DNA of 64,000 nucleotides from Ensifer sp. IC3342 (GCF_020193655.1 NZ_JADYVE010000004.1:1-64000); one strand, 5' to 3'. Positions 7,839 through 16,715 are shown, counted from the first letter of the stretch. Notes: a model not told the origin generated them from the sequence alone. Translations and numbers: made by a program.

Positions 7839-9616
7839 CCACCACCGTCGCCGTCGCACCGAGCCGCGGCAGATCTGAGACAGGGGCTCTTCTCATTGCG
7901 GGCATCGTGCTTGCCACGCTGACCGAGGCGATCGCGAGCACAGTCCTGTCACTCGGGCGCGGCGATATCATCGGCGACACATATGCAACTCCCGACGAGT
8001 TCGCCTGGCTGGATGTCGGCTACACCGCTCTCAAGCTGATTGGATTCATGACCGTCCCCTGGCTGATGGGCCGTACCAATCCGCTGAGCCTGATTATCGT
8101 CGCGACGCTCGCCATGGGCGCGGCGTGCGGCATTGCCGCCGTCACGGCGCGGCTGGACTTCTTGATCGCGCTGCGCATGATCCAAGGCTTCTCCGGCGCC
8201 ACCCTGATCGTCGGCGGCCAGGCGATCATTTTTCTCGCCTATCCGCGATCCCGCCAGCCCATCCTTCAGGCCCTGTTTGCGATGGGGTCCGTTGTCGCGC
8301 CCGCCACGATCGCCCCGGCCCTTCAGGGGTGGTTGCTCGATAGCCAATCCTGGACATGGATCTTCTTCAGCGTCGTTCCGGTCGCGCTGGCGGCTGCCGG
8401 GCTCCTGATGGTCGCGGATAGCCCCACGCCCGTCCGGACCCCGCACCGCCCGTTCGACTGGCTCGGTTTCTCGCTGATCTCGGTCGCGCTGTTCTGCTTC
8501 ACCTATGTCTTCAGCCAGGGCAGCCGATGGGATTGGTTCGAAGAGCCGCGCATCCTGTGGCTGACGGTGACCGGCACGGCCGCGCTGCTCACATTTCTCG
8601 GCCAACAGGTGTTGGCACAAGGCCAGGGCCTGCTCGACTTTGCCTTGTTCAAATCGGACGATTTTCTCTTCGCCTTTATCGTCAGTTTTGTCGCCGGCGC
8701 CGCATTGTTCGGAAGTGCGTACCTGATCCCGTCGTTTGCGGTGTCCGTCCTCGCCTTCACGCCCACGGACGCCGGGCAGTTGCTGTTGCCAAGCGGCGCG
8801 CTTTTCATCGCCGCACTCCTCATTGCCGCCTTTCTCATGCAGGTGCGCCACGTTCCCCCGTTCGCCACCGTGCCCTTTGGCATTCTGATGATCATGATTG
8901 CGATGTGGATGCTCTCCGGATCGACCAGCGAAAGCGGCGCGAATGACATGATGGCAGCGATCCTGCTACGCGGGTTCGGCCTCGGCTTCCTGTTTCTGTC
9001 GATCACCCTGATCGCCTTTAGCAAGCTCGACGGTCGAAATCTCGCCTCCGGGATCGGCCTCTTCAATACGGGCCGCCAGCTTGGCGGGCTCATCGGGGTC
9101 GCCGCACTCCAGACCCTAATCGACCACAACGTCGCGGGGAATGTCGTGGTGCTCGGCGCCAGCGTGACCTCCGGACGCCCCGCGGTCATCGAACGCCTGG
9201 CGGCGGCGACAGCCATGCTGAGCGCGAAAGGGATGGACGCGGCAGTCGCAGCCCGGGCAACCACGAGCCTTCTCGGCCGGGCCGTGACTGGCCAGTCCAC
9301 CGTGATCGCCTTCGACACGGCATTCAACGCGGTCGCCCTGCTCTTCGTATTCGCCGCGCCCGTTCTGGTGGCCATCAAGATCGGTATCGGCCGGTACGCG
9401 AAAGTGCGCGCCGTGCAGTTGTCCAAGACGCAGGGGCGTAGTCTCGACCCGCCGCCAGGCGTTGTAGCCATCGGCCGCTCAGTCGCAACCTTCCCTTCCG
9501 CCGAAGTATTAGAACGAACCGAAAATGGTTCCCAAAACGATGACCGCGATAAGCGAGAGGATCGCTCCGATAATTCCGACAACGACGATGTCGCGGTAGC
9601 TCTCTCCGTGGGTTGA
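7835..9616 (+). CDS. MFS drug efflux transporter (DHA2/EmrB-like)
   Basis: A 593-residue inner-membrane proton antiporter with about 14 predicted helices, the DHA2 layout. It starts with ATGA overlapping the adaptor gene's stop, so the two form an EmrAB-like pump for hydrophobic or toxic compounds. Motifs include GGQAIIFLAYPRSRQP in the helix 4 region and GIGLFNTGRQLGGLIGVA in the later half. The last 35 codons (9509-9616) lie antisense inside the 3' end of the convergent permease gene and are hydrophilic and acidic (NDDRDKREDRSDNSDNDD). Family members usually end near residue 520-540, so this tail is probably an extension caused by loss of the original stop. Confidence 0.88.
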   Translation: MTTTVAVAPSRGRSETGALLIAGIVLATLTEAIASTVLSLGRGDIIGDTYATPDEFAWLDVGYTALKLIGFMTVPWLMGRTNPLSLIIVATLAMGAACGIAAVTARLDFLIALRMIQGFSGATLIVGGQAIIFLAYPRSRQPILQALFAMGSVVAPATIAPALQGWLLDSQSWTWIFFSVVPVALAAAGLLMVADSPTPVRTPHRPFDWLGFSLISVALFCFTYVFSQGSRWDWFEEPRILWLTVTGTAALLTFLGQQVLAQGQGLLDFALFKSDDFLFAFIVSFVAGAALFGSAYLIPSFAVSVLAFTPTDAGQLLLPSGALFIAALLIAAFLMQVRHVPPFATVPFGILMIMIAMWMLSGSTSESGANDMMAAILLRGFGLGFLFLSITLIAFSKLDGRNLASGIGLFNTGRQLGGLIGVAALQTLIDHNVAGNVVVLGASVTSGRPAVIERLAAATAMLSAKGMDAAVAARATTSLLGRAVTGQSTVIAFDTAFNAVALLFVFAAPVLVAIKIGIGRYAKVRAVQLSKTQGRSLDPPPGVVAIGRSVATFPSAEVLERTENGSQNDDRDKREDRSDNSDNDDVAVALSVG

Positions 9617-10963
9617 GCCGCAAACGGCAAGCAGGGTAACGACCGCCCCGTTGTGGGGCAGGCTATCGAGTGTGCCTGCCCCGATGACCGCGACACGGTG
9701 CAGCAGGGCCGGGTCGAGACCTGTTTCCTGGGCGCGCACCAGATAGGTGCTGCCAAGCGCGTCGAGCGCGATCGTGAGACCGCCGGAAGCGGAGCCGGTG
9801 AGCGCCGCCAGGATATTCGTGGCCACCGCGATCGAAACGAGTGGTCCTCCACCGATACCGAGCACCCAGTCGCGGACGATCGCGAACGCGGGCATCGCCG
9901 CGACAACCGCGCCAAAGCCGACCAGGCTGGCAACGGCGACCGCCGGAAGGACGGACGCGTTGGCGCCTGCGTCCATCGTCGCGCGCAACGTCGGCAGCCG
10001 GCGGAAGTTCAACGCAACGACGGTCGCAACCGCGGCTGCCAGCGCCGTGACGACAGCCCATACACCGCTGACCGCCGAGCGGGAGGTCCCGCCCCACCCT
10101 TCCTCCGCGAGAAACCCGAGATCAAGCGCCGGCAGGATCAACAGGGTCATGCCGAGATTGACAAGGACAACCACTGCGAGCGGCAGCATCGCGACCAGGA
10201 TTGGCGGCGCCGCCTCGGTGTGCCGGCCATGTGCGATCTCGGCCGGGTCGAATTCCCTGCCGACCGTGGCGCGTTCGCGCAACCGGTCGTCGGAAGCGAG
10301 ACGTTCGGGTGTCGCGGGGGTGCCCACCCCGAACCCCTCGCCGGCCTTGCGCGCAGCAGCCGCGACGCGACGAAGCCACCACAGGCCGAAGCAAAGCATG
10401 ATGATGGAAGCGACGATCCCGAGACCTGGCGCCGCGAACGGCGTCGTACCGAAGAAAGGCATCGGGATGGCATTCTGTATCGATGGCGTTCCCGGCAATG
10501 CCGACATGGTGAAAGTGGACGTTCCAAGCACGATCGCCGCAGGCATCAGCCGCCGTGGAATGCCGGTCGACCGGAACAGCTCCTGCGCCATCGGAGCGAG
10601 GACGAAGAAGGCGACAAAGAGGCTGACGCCGCCATAGGTGACCAGCGCACCGGCGATGACGACGGCGAGGATGGCGTGGTCCTTTCCGAGTCGCCGCATC
10701 ATGAAATCGGCGATGGCGGTTACCGAACCGCTGTCCTCCATCAGCTTGCCGAAGAGTGCGCCGAGCAGGAACAGCGGAAAGAACTGAGCGAAAAAACCGG
10801 CCGCGCTGTTCATGAAGGTCAGCGTCCAGTGCGCCAGCACCGGTTCGCGAGAAAAGAGCGCGGCAACGAGGGCGCCAACCGGCGCCAGCAGCAGCACACT
10901 CCATCCCCGGAAGGCGAGCCAGATCAAGAGCCCAAGGCCAACCAGAATACCGAGAAGCCCCAC
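9509..10963 (-). CDS. GntP-family permease
   Basis: A 484-residue inner-membrane permease with about 12 helices, related to gluconate/hydroxy-acid:H+ symporters. Typical features are the FFPLFLLGALFGKLMED region, GGVSLFVAFFVLAPMA, and LTGSASGGLTIAL near the C-terminus. The GTG start follows AAGGAG, 3 bases after the stop of the patatin-like gene, so the two are one operon. In other proteobacteria a GntP-type permease with a patatin-like gene often accompanies D-3-hydroxybutyrate dehydrogenase. Hydroxybutyrate is therefore a reasonable substrate guess, but the dehydrogenase is absent here. Confidence 0.85.
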   Translation of the reverse strand: MGLLGILVGLGLLIWLAFRGWSVLLLAPVGALVAALFSREPVLAHWTLTFMNSAAGFFAQFFPLFLLGALFGKLMEDSGSVTAIADFMMRRLGKDHAILAVVIAGALVTYGGVSLFVAFFVLAPMAQELFRSTGIPRRLMPAAIVLGTSTFTMSALPGTPSIQNAIPMPFFGTTPFAAPGLGIVASIIMLCFGLWWLRRVAAAARKAGEGFGVGTPATPERLASDDRLRERATVGREFDPAEIAHGRHTEAAPPILVAMLPLAVVVLVNLGMTLLILPALDLGFLAEEGWGGTSRSAVSGVWAVVTALAAAVATVVALNFRRLPTLRATMDAGANASVLPAVAVASLVGFGAVVAAMPAFAIVRDWVLGIGGGPLVSIAVATNILAALTGSASGGLTIALDALGSTYLVRAQETGLDPALLHRVAVIGAGTLDSLPHNGAVVTLLAVCGSTHGESYRDIVVVGIIGAILSLIAVIVLGTIFGSF

Positions 10964-10966
10964 CCG

Positions 10967-12007
10967 TCAGACTCCTTCCAGCAAGTTATCGAGATCGAGC
11001 GATGAGCGGTGGCCGAGATCGTCGCCGTGAGCGTCCAGGAAGGCCTCGGCGGACCTGCGTCCCTCGTTGTGCAGCATGGTCAGAAACTCCCATTCCGCAT
11101 TGAGCTTCGAGGAGTAGCCGAGGTCTGTCATGGTGTCGCTTGCGACCCGGTGGATGCGCATCGACGCCCAGCGTGCGCCCTCCTCATCCTCCACCTGCGC
11201 TACCTTCCGAAGGAGGGCGATCATCTTGAGTTCCTTCAGAAGGACTGCGTTGAAGGAGACCTCGTTGATGCGATTGAGGATTTCGCGCGCGGACCGCGGT
11301 GTGCCCGGCCTTTCGACCGGATTGATCTGCACGAGGATGGTGTCCTGTGATGTGCATTCGCGAACCAGCGGCGTGATCGTCGGATTGCCGGCGTAGCCGC
11401 CGTCCCAATAGGCTTCGCCATCGATCTCGACAGCCTGAAACAGCGTCGGCAGGCATGCGGACGCAAGCAGCACGTCCGGGGTCAGCTCACCGTTACGGAA
11501 CACGCGACCGCGGCCGGTGCGGACATTCGTTGCCGTCACGAACAGCTTGATTGGACTGGCCGAGAGGCGTCCGAAATCGATGGTTTCCGTCAGTATGGCG
11601 CGCAGCGGGTTGGCGCCGGTAGGGTTGAGATTGTAAGGCGAGAACAGCCGCGCCATCATGTCCATCGCCACGAACACCGGCGAGTGGTCGAGCGTCCATC
11701 GGCCGAGCAGGACATCGAGGGGACCGCGCTGGAACGGACTGAAGCGCGCCGCCTCCGATACCTTGTGCCAGAATGCCGCCAAGGCCTCGCGAGCTCCTGC
11801 GGCGCCGTCGGCTGCATAGCCGTGCGCCATGACCGCCGCGTTCATCGCTCCGGCCGAGGTGCCGGAAATTCCCTCGATTATCAGCCATGGCTCTTCCAGC
11901 AGGCGATCGAGCGCGCCCCAGGAAAAAGCACCGTGGGCGCCGCCGCCCTGAAGGGCAAGGTCGACGCGGAGTGGGGCCCGTTGCATTGCCTTTTCAGCCA
12001 CCAGCAT
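10967..12007 (-). CDS. Patatin-like phospholipase
   Basis: A 346-residue patatin-fold serine hydrolase with a Ser-Asp dyad. The oxyanion loop QGGGAHGAF is at 20-28, the nucleophile elbow GTSAG carries Ser51, and the catalytic Asp is in DGGYAGNP. Such enzymes cleave acyl esters in lipids; some relatives act on intracellular polyhydroxybutyrate granules. No signal peptide is present, so it is probably cytoplasmic. It is the first gene of an operon with the GntP-type permease. An alternative ATG lies seven codons downstream (11986); both have only modest ribosome sites. Confidence 0.88.
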   Translation of the reverse strand: MLVAEKAMQRAPLRVDLALQGGGAHGAFSWGALDRLLEEPWLIIEGISGTSAGAMNAAVMAHGYAADGAAGAREALAAFWHKVSEAARFSPFQRGPLDVLLGRWTLDHSPVFVAMDMMARLFSPYNLNPTGANPLRAILTETIDFGRLSASPIKLFVTATNVRTGRGRVFRNGELTPDVLLASACLPTLFQAVEIDGEAYWDGGYAGNPTITPLVRECTSQDTILVQINPVERPGTPRSAREILNRINEVSFNAVLLKELKMIALLRKVAQVEDEEGARWASMRIHRVASDTMTDLGYSSKLNAEWEFLTMLHNEGRRSAEAFLDAHGDDLGHRSSLDLDNLLEGV

Positions 12008-12226
12008 CGGCCTTGCCTAGTTTCAGATTGTGCGGCGCACAAACAGTATCGCAGAATTGCGCACTCGTCATCCTCTCATCGTATTGGTGCAGGCAGAGCG
12101 AGAGTGTCTGCAACGAACTAGGCCGAGTCCCGCCTAGGTCGGACACCTCGGGGTGCGCCAATTCCCGCATTTGCGGCGGAAGGACGAGCCGCTGGTCGCG
12201 TCACATCCTGCGTGGCGCCAGGGTTA

Positions 12227-12255
12227 TTGACATAATATTGCATATGCAGCATATT
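12227..12255 (+). promoter_or_regulatory. MarR promoter with embedded operator
   Basis: A perfect -35 TTGACA (12227-12232) and a -10-like CATATT (12250-12255) bracket the 20-base sequence ATATTGCATATGCAGCATAT (12235-12254). It contains the perfect palindromes GCATATGC and ATATGC-A-GCATAT. Nearly the same sequence occurs before the NmrA-type gene. This indicates autorepression by the MarR protein encoded just downstream. Confidence 0.75.
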
Positions 12256-12289
12256 GACCGTGCTGCATACGCACCATTTCGAGGCCCTG

Positions 12290-12760
12290 ATGACGAGCAC
12301 CGAGATCAAGACGGCCAATGGCATTGTAGGCGAGGTTACGCGCAATTGCGTGATGACGCGCACGCGCCGGATATCGCGTGTCATTACCGGCATTTACGAC
12401 CAGGCGCTTCGGCCGCATGGCGTCAATGCCTCGCAGTTCTCACTGCTGGTGCTGATCGCGAAGCTTGGCGGAGCAAGCCGCGCCGAAATCGGACGGGCCA
12501 ACCATCAGGATCGCTCGACGCTCACGCGTAATCTGGCTCCGCTCCTGACGGAGGGATTGGTGGAGGAGATGGTATCGGAAGCGGGCGGCAGGAGCCGTCC
12601 GGTCATCATATCGGAAGCGGGCAGGCAACTATTGGTTTCCGCGGCGCCGGCGTGGCGAACGGCGCAAGTGAAGGCAACGGAATTGATCGGCGAGGAAGGT
12701 GTCGCCGCCATCGTCAGCGTGGCCGACAGCCTCCCTCCCGACGAACTCGCAAGTCTCTGA
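12290..12760 (+). CDS. MarR-family transcriptional regulator
   Basis: A 156-residue winged-helix regulator. The core segment has FSLLVLIAKLGGASRAEIGRANHQDRSTLTRNLAPLLTEGLVEE, the usual helix-turn-helix and wing of MarR proteins, flanked by dimerisation helices. A Cys is present near residue 18 (TRNCVMTRTRR), a position often found in the N-terminal helix of redox- or ligand-sensing members. The ATG at 12290 follows GAGG; a TTG 12 codons earlier lies in the operator. A matching operator precedes the downstream oxidoreductase, so that gene is the probable target along with its own. Confidence 0.9.
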   Translation: MTSTEIKTANGIVGEVTRNCVMTRTRRISRVITGIYDQALRPHGVNASQFSLLVLIAKLGGASRAEIGRANHQDRSTLTRNLAPLLTEGLVEEMVSEAGGRSRPVIISEAGRQLLVSAAPAWRTAQVKATELIGEEGVAAIVSVADSLPPDELASL

Positions 12761-12820
12761 AGATAAACCAATTCCTGATGAACGATGCTGCACGCTTCTC
12801 CAGGGATTACATCAAGCTAG

Positions 12821-12840
12821 ATGTTGCATATACAGCATAA
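12821..12840 (+). promoter_or_regulatory. Second MarR-type operator
   Basis: ATGTTGCATATACAGCATAA matches 16 of 20 bases of the operator at 12235-12254. It lies about 160 bp upstream of the NmrA-type gene start at 13002. The presence of the same sequence in two successive promoters ties the MarR regulator to that gene. Confidence 0.7.
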
Positions 12841-13001
12841 GGAACTCGAAACTGAAAGAAAACTGCTTATCGACCGGACACCCGCCCCGCACCATCACGA
12901 GTGCGCTGCTGCATCGAGAGCGCAGGCCTGCGAGCCAGCGCAAGACGATCGATATCGCCTGAAGAAACAGCCCCAACAAATTGTAATTGAAAGGAATTAA
13001 G

Positions 13002-13937
13002 ATGACCGCCACATCCACGAATGAAAGGCCGATCCTGGTCACCGGAGCCGCCGGGGATCTCGGCGCGATCGGCCGGAACGTCACCGAAATGCTGCTCGCC
13101 AGCGGCAAAAAGGTGCGCGCGCTTGTGCGCAAAGAGGATGAACGTGCCGAGGCTCTGAGGCGGCTTGGTGCAGAAGTCGTGCAGGGAGACCTGACGGATC
13201 TCCGCTCGATGCACCGCGCGGTCAATGGCGTGTCTCGCATCTACTTCGGCATGTCCGTTTCGCCGGCCTATCTGGAAGCGACCGTAAATACGGCTACCGT
13301 AGCGCGGCACCATGGCGTCGAGGCATTCGTGAACATGTCGCAGATGACTGTCACGCAGATGAGCATCACCGAAACCACCGACAGCCCGCAACACAAACTG
13401 CACTGGCTTGCTGAGCAGGCATTGGCCTGGTCGGGGCTTCCGGTCGTGACCGTGCGGCCGACGGTGTTCCTCGAGGGCTTCTTCCTGCGCCTTGCCGCCG
13501 CCGGCGTCAGGCAGCGCGACGAGCTGGCGCTGCCGCTCGGCGACAGCAAGACCTCGCCAATCTCTGCGGTTGACGTGGCGCACGCTGTGTCGGCCATTCT
13601 CGACGACCCGGCACCCCATATCGGCAAGGTCTACAATCTGACCGGTTACGAGTCGGCGGACCTGGGACATTATGCGCGGGCGTTCTCCGAGGCTTTGGGC
13701 CGCAAGATAACGTATCGGAATGTCCCGCTTGCCGGATGGATCGAGGCGCTGCGCGGCTTTGGAGTGCCGGATCATCTTGCCAGCCACCTTTCCGTCATGG
13801 CGAAGCTTCACGCCGAGGGGCGCTACGACCGTATGACGGATGACCTGCTCAAGCTCACTGGCAGAGCGCCGATGAGCGCGCATGATTTCGTGAAGCTCCA
13901 TGCCGCTGAATTCACCCTGCGTGAAGCCTCGGCCTGA
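13002..13937 (+). CDS. NmrA-type NAD(P)-binding oxidoreductase
   Basis: A 311-residue atypical short-chain dehydrogenase. The Rossmann motif is ILVTGAAGDLGAIGRNV near the N-terminus, followed by an Arg-rich NADP-type segment (KVRALVRKEDERA). There is no YxxxK catalytic pair. This matches the NmrA/QOR2 group, which includes NADPH-sensing proteins and quinone or azo reductases. The ATG at 13002 follows AAGGA at 12991-12995. The upstream MarR-type operator suggests induction by the signal that inactivates the neighbouring MarR protein, perhaps quinones or other electrophiles (inference). Confidence 0.85.
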   Translation: MTATSTNERPILVTGAAGDLGAIGRNVTEMLLASGKKVRALVRKEDERAEALRRLGAEVVQGDLTDLRSMHRAVNGVSRIYFGMSVSPAYLEATVNTATVARHHGVEAFVNMSQMTVTQMSITETTDSPQHKLHWLAEQALAWSGLPVVTVRPTVFLEGFFLRLAAAGVRQRDELALPLGDSKTSPISAVDVAHAVSAILDDPAPHIGKVYNLTGYESADLGHYARAFSEALGRKITYRNVPLAGWIEALRGFGVPDHLASHLSVMAKLHAEGRYDRMTDDLLKLTGRAPMSAHDFVKLHAAEFTLREASA

Positions 13938-13952
13938 GGGTAAGACCGGCCC

Positions 13953-13973
13953 GGCCGGGGCGCTGACCCGGCC
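13953..13973 (+). terminator. GC-rich hairpin after the NmrA-type gene
   Basis: A perfect 7-bp stem (GGCCGGG at 13953-13959 with CCCGGCC at 13967-13973) lies 15 bases after the stop codon. There is no T-run, so it may be a weak terminator or an mRNA-stabilising hairpin. Confidence 0.45.
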
Positions 13974-14129
13974 CGCCGAAGCGACGGCGGCACATCGGCA
14001 CGGCGCACTCGCCAATACATGGGCTTACAAATACCCGCGCGTCCGACACATCGCCAATACACACCTGCGCTGAAATCGACGCCGGCCTCGAAGATGAAGG
14101 CTCGATCATAGCTGTGAAAGGATGACCTT

Positions 14130-14531
14130 ATGAAAACCACTCGGATCATGGCGGCTGCCTTGCTGATCGTTGGCGGCGGATGGACGCTCAACGTTGCTGA
14201 GGCACAGCAGCCGGGAATTCACCGCACCGACCTCCTCAAGAACGATCTTGGCACTCCCGGGCGCGAGGTGGTGCAGGTGCGTGTCGACTTCGAGCCGGGC
14301 GCGGTCTCGATCAAGCATTCCCATCCGGGCGAAGAGGTCGCCTATGTCCTCGAAGGCTCGCTCGAATATCAGCTCGAAGGCAGAGCGCCCGTTACGCTCC
14401 ATGCCGGAGAGGCCCTGTTCATCCCCGATGGAGTGGCCCACGTGGCGAAGAATGTCGGCAGCAGCAAGGCCTCGGAACTCGCGACCTATATCGTCAACAA
14501 GGGCGAGCCGCTCGTTGAGCCGACCAAGTAA
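14130..14531 (+). CDS. Secreted cupin-domain protein
   Basis: A 133-residue protein. An N-terminal signal peptide (hydrophobic run AAALLIVGGGWTL, cleavage likely after AEA near residue 25) precedes one cupin barrel. Cupin motif 1 is HSHPGEEVAYVLEGSLEY (metal-ligand His, His, Glu) and motif 2 has GVAHVAKN with the third His. The domain probably binds a divalent metal in the periplasm. The substrate is unknown. The gene is 47 bp before the exported epoxide hydrolase and probably in the same operon, so it may act on the same class of compounds. Confidence 0.85.
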   Translation: MKTTRIMAAALLIVGGGWTLNVAEAQQPGIHRTDLLKNDLGTPGREVVQVRVDFEPGAVSIKHSHPGEEVAYVLEGSLEYQLEGRAPVTLHAGEALFIPDGVAHVAKNVGSSKASELATYIVNKGEPLVEPTK

Positions 14532-14578
14532 GCTTTCTTGCGGTGAAACGGACACTCGCCCCGTAAAGGATTGCGAAC

Positions 14579-15889
14579 TTGACAACACACAAATCGGCCA
14601 ACGCTTTTACCCTCTCCCGTCGGGCCTTGCTCCTGAACGGGGCGGCTGCGGCGAGCCTTGCAGCAATGTTCCGTCCCGCTATGGCTGCCGCCTCGCCCTC
14701 TTTCGCGACGGACGCCATCCGTCCGTTCCGTGTCGATGTGCCGGAAGCAGAACTCGTCGATCTCCGCAGTCGCCTCGCGGCGACGCGCTGGCCAGAGCCG
14801 GAAACTGTCAGTGATCGGTCTCAAGGTGTGCAACTCGAGAGGTTTCAGGCACTCGTGCACTACTGGGAGACCGGCTACGACTGGCGCAACGCAGAGGCGA
14901 AACTCAATGCCTTGCCGCAGTTCCAGACGAATATCGACGGCCTGGACATTCACTTCATCCACGTCCGCTCCCGTCACACCAACGCGTTGCCGCTCATCAT
15001 GACCCACGGCTGGCCCGGTTCGATTTTCGAATTGCTGAAAATCATCGGTCCGCTGACGGATCCGACGGCGCACGGGGGGACCGCGGAAGACGCCTTTCAT
15101 CTCGTGCTTCCCTCCGTTCCCGGCTTCGGCTTTTCGGAGAAACCCAAGGGCGCCGGCTGGAACCCGGGCCGCATCGCCCGCGCCTGGGACGTCCTCATGC
15201 AGCGTCTTGGATACAGCCGCTACGTGTCACAGGGCGGCGACTGGGGCGCTATCATCTCCGATGCCATGGGGCGCCAGGCACCGCCGGGTCTGCTCGGCAT
15301 CCACGTCAACAGGATCGAGCGCTCCACCACTCTCCCGCCGGACGTTGCAAAAGCATTGAGAAGCGGCGATCCCGCGCCGGCTAAGTTGACCGCCGAGGAA
15401 CGGGCGGTGTTTGATGAGGCCAGGGAGTTCCTCAACAAGGGATTCGGCTATGCCGCGATCATGGGCACGCGACCGCAGACCGTCGGATACGGCCTCTCCG
15501 ACTCGCCCGTCGGACTGGCGGCATGGTTCTACGACAAGATCGCTGATTGGGTGTTCACCCGCGGCGAACCAGAACGTGCGTTGAGCCGTGACGAGATCCT
15601 CGACAACATCATGCTTTACTGGCTGACCAATACGGGGCCCTCAAGCGCCCGCATTTACTGGGAGAACGCTGCCGTCAACAATAAGCTGGCTGCCATTTCG
15701 ATCCCAGCGGCCGTGACCATTTTCCCGGGCGAGGTCTACAGGCCGCCGAAGAATTGGGCGGCACGGGCGTATCACAATCTGATTTACTACAACCGAGTGG
15801 ACAGGGGCGGACACTTCGCCGCGTGGGAGGAGCCGGATCTATTCAGCAGAGAGCTGCGCGCGGCTTTCCGTCCTTTGCGTAGGTTCTAA
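14579..15889 (+). CDS. Tat-exported epoxide hydrolase (EPHX1-like)
   Basis: A 436-residue alpha/beta hydrolase. A twin-arginine signal (SRRALLLNG, then an Ala-rich stretch to about residue 37) directs it to the periplasm. The epoxide-hydrolase N-terminal domain (PFRVDVPEAELVDLRSRLAATRWP) is followed by the hydrolase core: oxyanion motif HGWPGS, nucleophile Asp in QGGDWGAI, a cap, and the catalytic His in GGHFAAWEEP. It opens epoxides to diols. The TTG start is chosen because AAGGA lies about 9 bases upstream and no other start precedes the Tat motif. Confidence 0.88.
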   Translation: MTTHKSANAFTLSRRALLLNGAAAASLAAMFRPAMAAASPSFATDAIRPFRVDVPEAELVDLRSRLAATRWPEPETVSDRSQGVQLERFQALVHYWETGYDWRNAEAKLNALPQFQTNIDGLDIHFIHVRSRHTNALPLIMTHGWPGSIFELLKIIGPLTDPTAHGGTAEDAFHLVLPSVPGFGFSEKPKGAGWNPGRIARAWDVLMQRLGYSRYVSQGGDWGAIISDAMGRQAPPGLLGIHVNRIERSTTLPPDVAKALRSGDPAPAKLTAEERAVFDEAREFLNKGFGYAAIMGTRPQTVGYGLSDSPVGLAAWFYDKIADWVFTRGEPERALSRDEILDNIMLYWLTNTGPSSARIYWENAAVNNKLAAISIPAAVTIFPGEVYRPPKNWAARAYHNLIYYNRVDRGGHFAAWEEPDLFSRELRAAFRPLRRF

Positions 15890-15977
15890 CGGTTCGGCAC
15901 AAGCGCACCGTCGGGCGATGCTGCCACGGCATGCTCATTTTGCTAAGGAATGGCAGTTGAACGGTGGAGATCGCGCA

Positions 15978-16715
15978 ATGGAGCATATTGATCACATCCT
16001 GATCGTCGACGACGATCGGGAAATCCGGGAGCTGGTATCGGCTTACCTGAAGAAGAACGGCCTGCGCGTTACCGCCGTCGCCGACGGACGCCAGATGCGC
16101 ACTTTCCTCGAGGGTAATACGGTCGATCTGATCGTTCTCGACGTCATGATGCCGGGAGACGACGGCCTCGTATTAAGCCGCGAGCTGCGTGTCGGCAGAC
16201 ACAAGGCGACGCCGATCGTTATGCTGACCGCCCGCTCCGACGAGATGGATCGCATCATCGGGCTTGAAATGGGCGCGGACGACTACCTCGCCAAGCCGTT
16301 TTCGGCGCGCGAGCTGCTGGCCCGCATCAAGGCGGTCCTGCGGCGAGCGCGCATGCTGCCTCCGAATCTGCAGATCTCGGAGGCCGGCCAATTGCTGCGT
16401 TTCGGCAGATGGAAGCTGGACACGACCGCGAGACATCTCGTCGACACCGACGGAACGGTCATTGCACTCAGCGGAGCCGAGTACCGTCTTCTGCGCGTTT
16501 TCATCGATCACCCGCAACGCGTCCTAAACCGCGATCAGCTGCTTAACCTCACCCAGGGACGCGATGCCGAACTCTTCGACCGCTCCATCGATCTCCTTGT
16601 CAGCCGGGTTCGCCAGCGCCTTGGGGACGATGCCCGGGAGCCGACCTACATCAAGACCGTGCGCAGCGAGGGCTATGTTTTTTCGATGCCGGTCGAAATC
16701 GTGGAACCCCGGTGA
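15978..16715 (+). CDS. OmpR-family response regulator
   Basis: A 245-residue DNA-binding regulator. The receiver has DDD at 11-13, Asp55 in VLDVMMPGDDG, Thr in MLTARS and Lys in LAKPFSARELLARIKAVLRR. The C-terminal winged helix contains LSGAEYRLLRVFIDHPQRVLNRDQLL and the recognition and wing region DRSIDLLVSRVRQRLGDD. The ATG at 15978 follows GGTGGAG; a longer frame from 15918 adds 20 residues with no family support. It is coupled to the kinase at 16715 by overlapping stop and start codons. Confidence 0.92.
   Translation: MEHIDHILIVDDDREIRELVSAYLKKNGLRVTAVADGRQMRTFLEGNTVDLIVLDVMMPGDDGLVLSRELRVGRHKATPIVMLTARSDEMDRIIGLEMGADDYLAKPFSARELLARIKAVLRRARMLPPNLQISEAGQLLRFGRWKLDTTARHLVDTDGTVIALSGAEYRLLRVFIDHPQRVLNRDQLLNLTQGRDAELFDRSIDLLVSRVRQRLGDDAREPTYIKTVRSEGYVFSMPVEIVEPR

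Noticed and set aside
9653..11005. 450-residue plus-strand frame
   Set aside because: It is the exact antisense shadow of the GntP permease; product is Arg-, Asp- and Gln-rich without domains.
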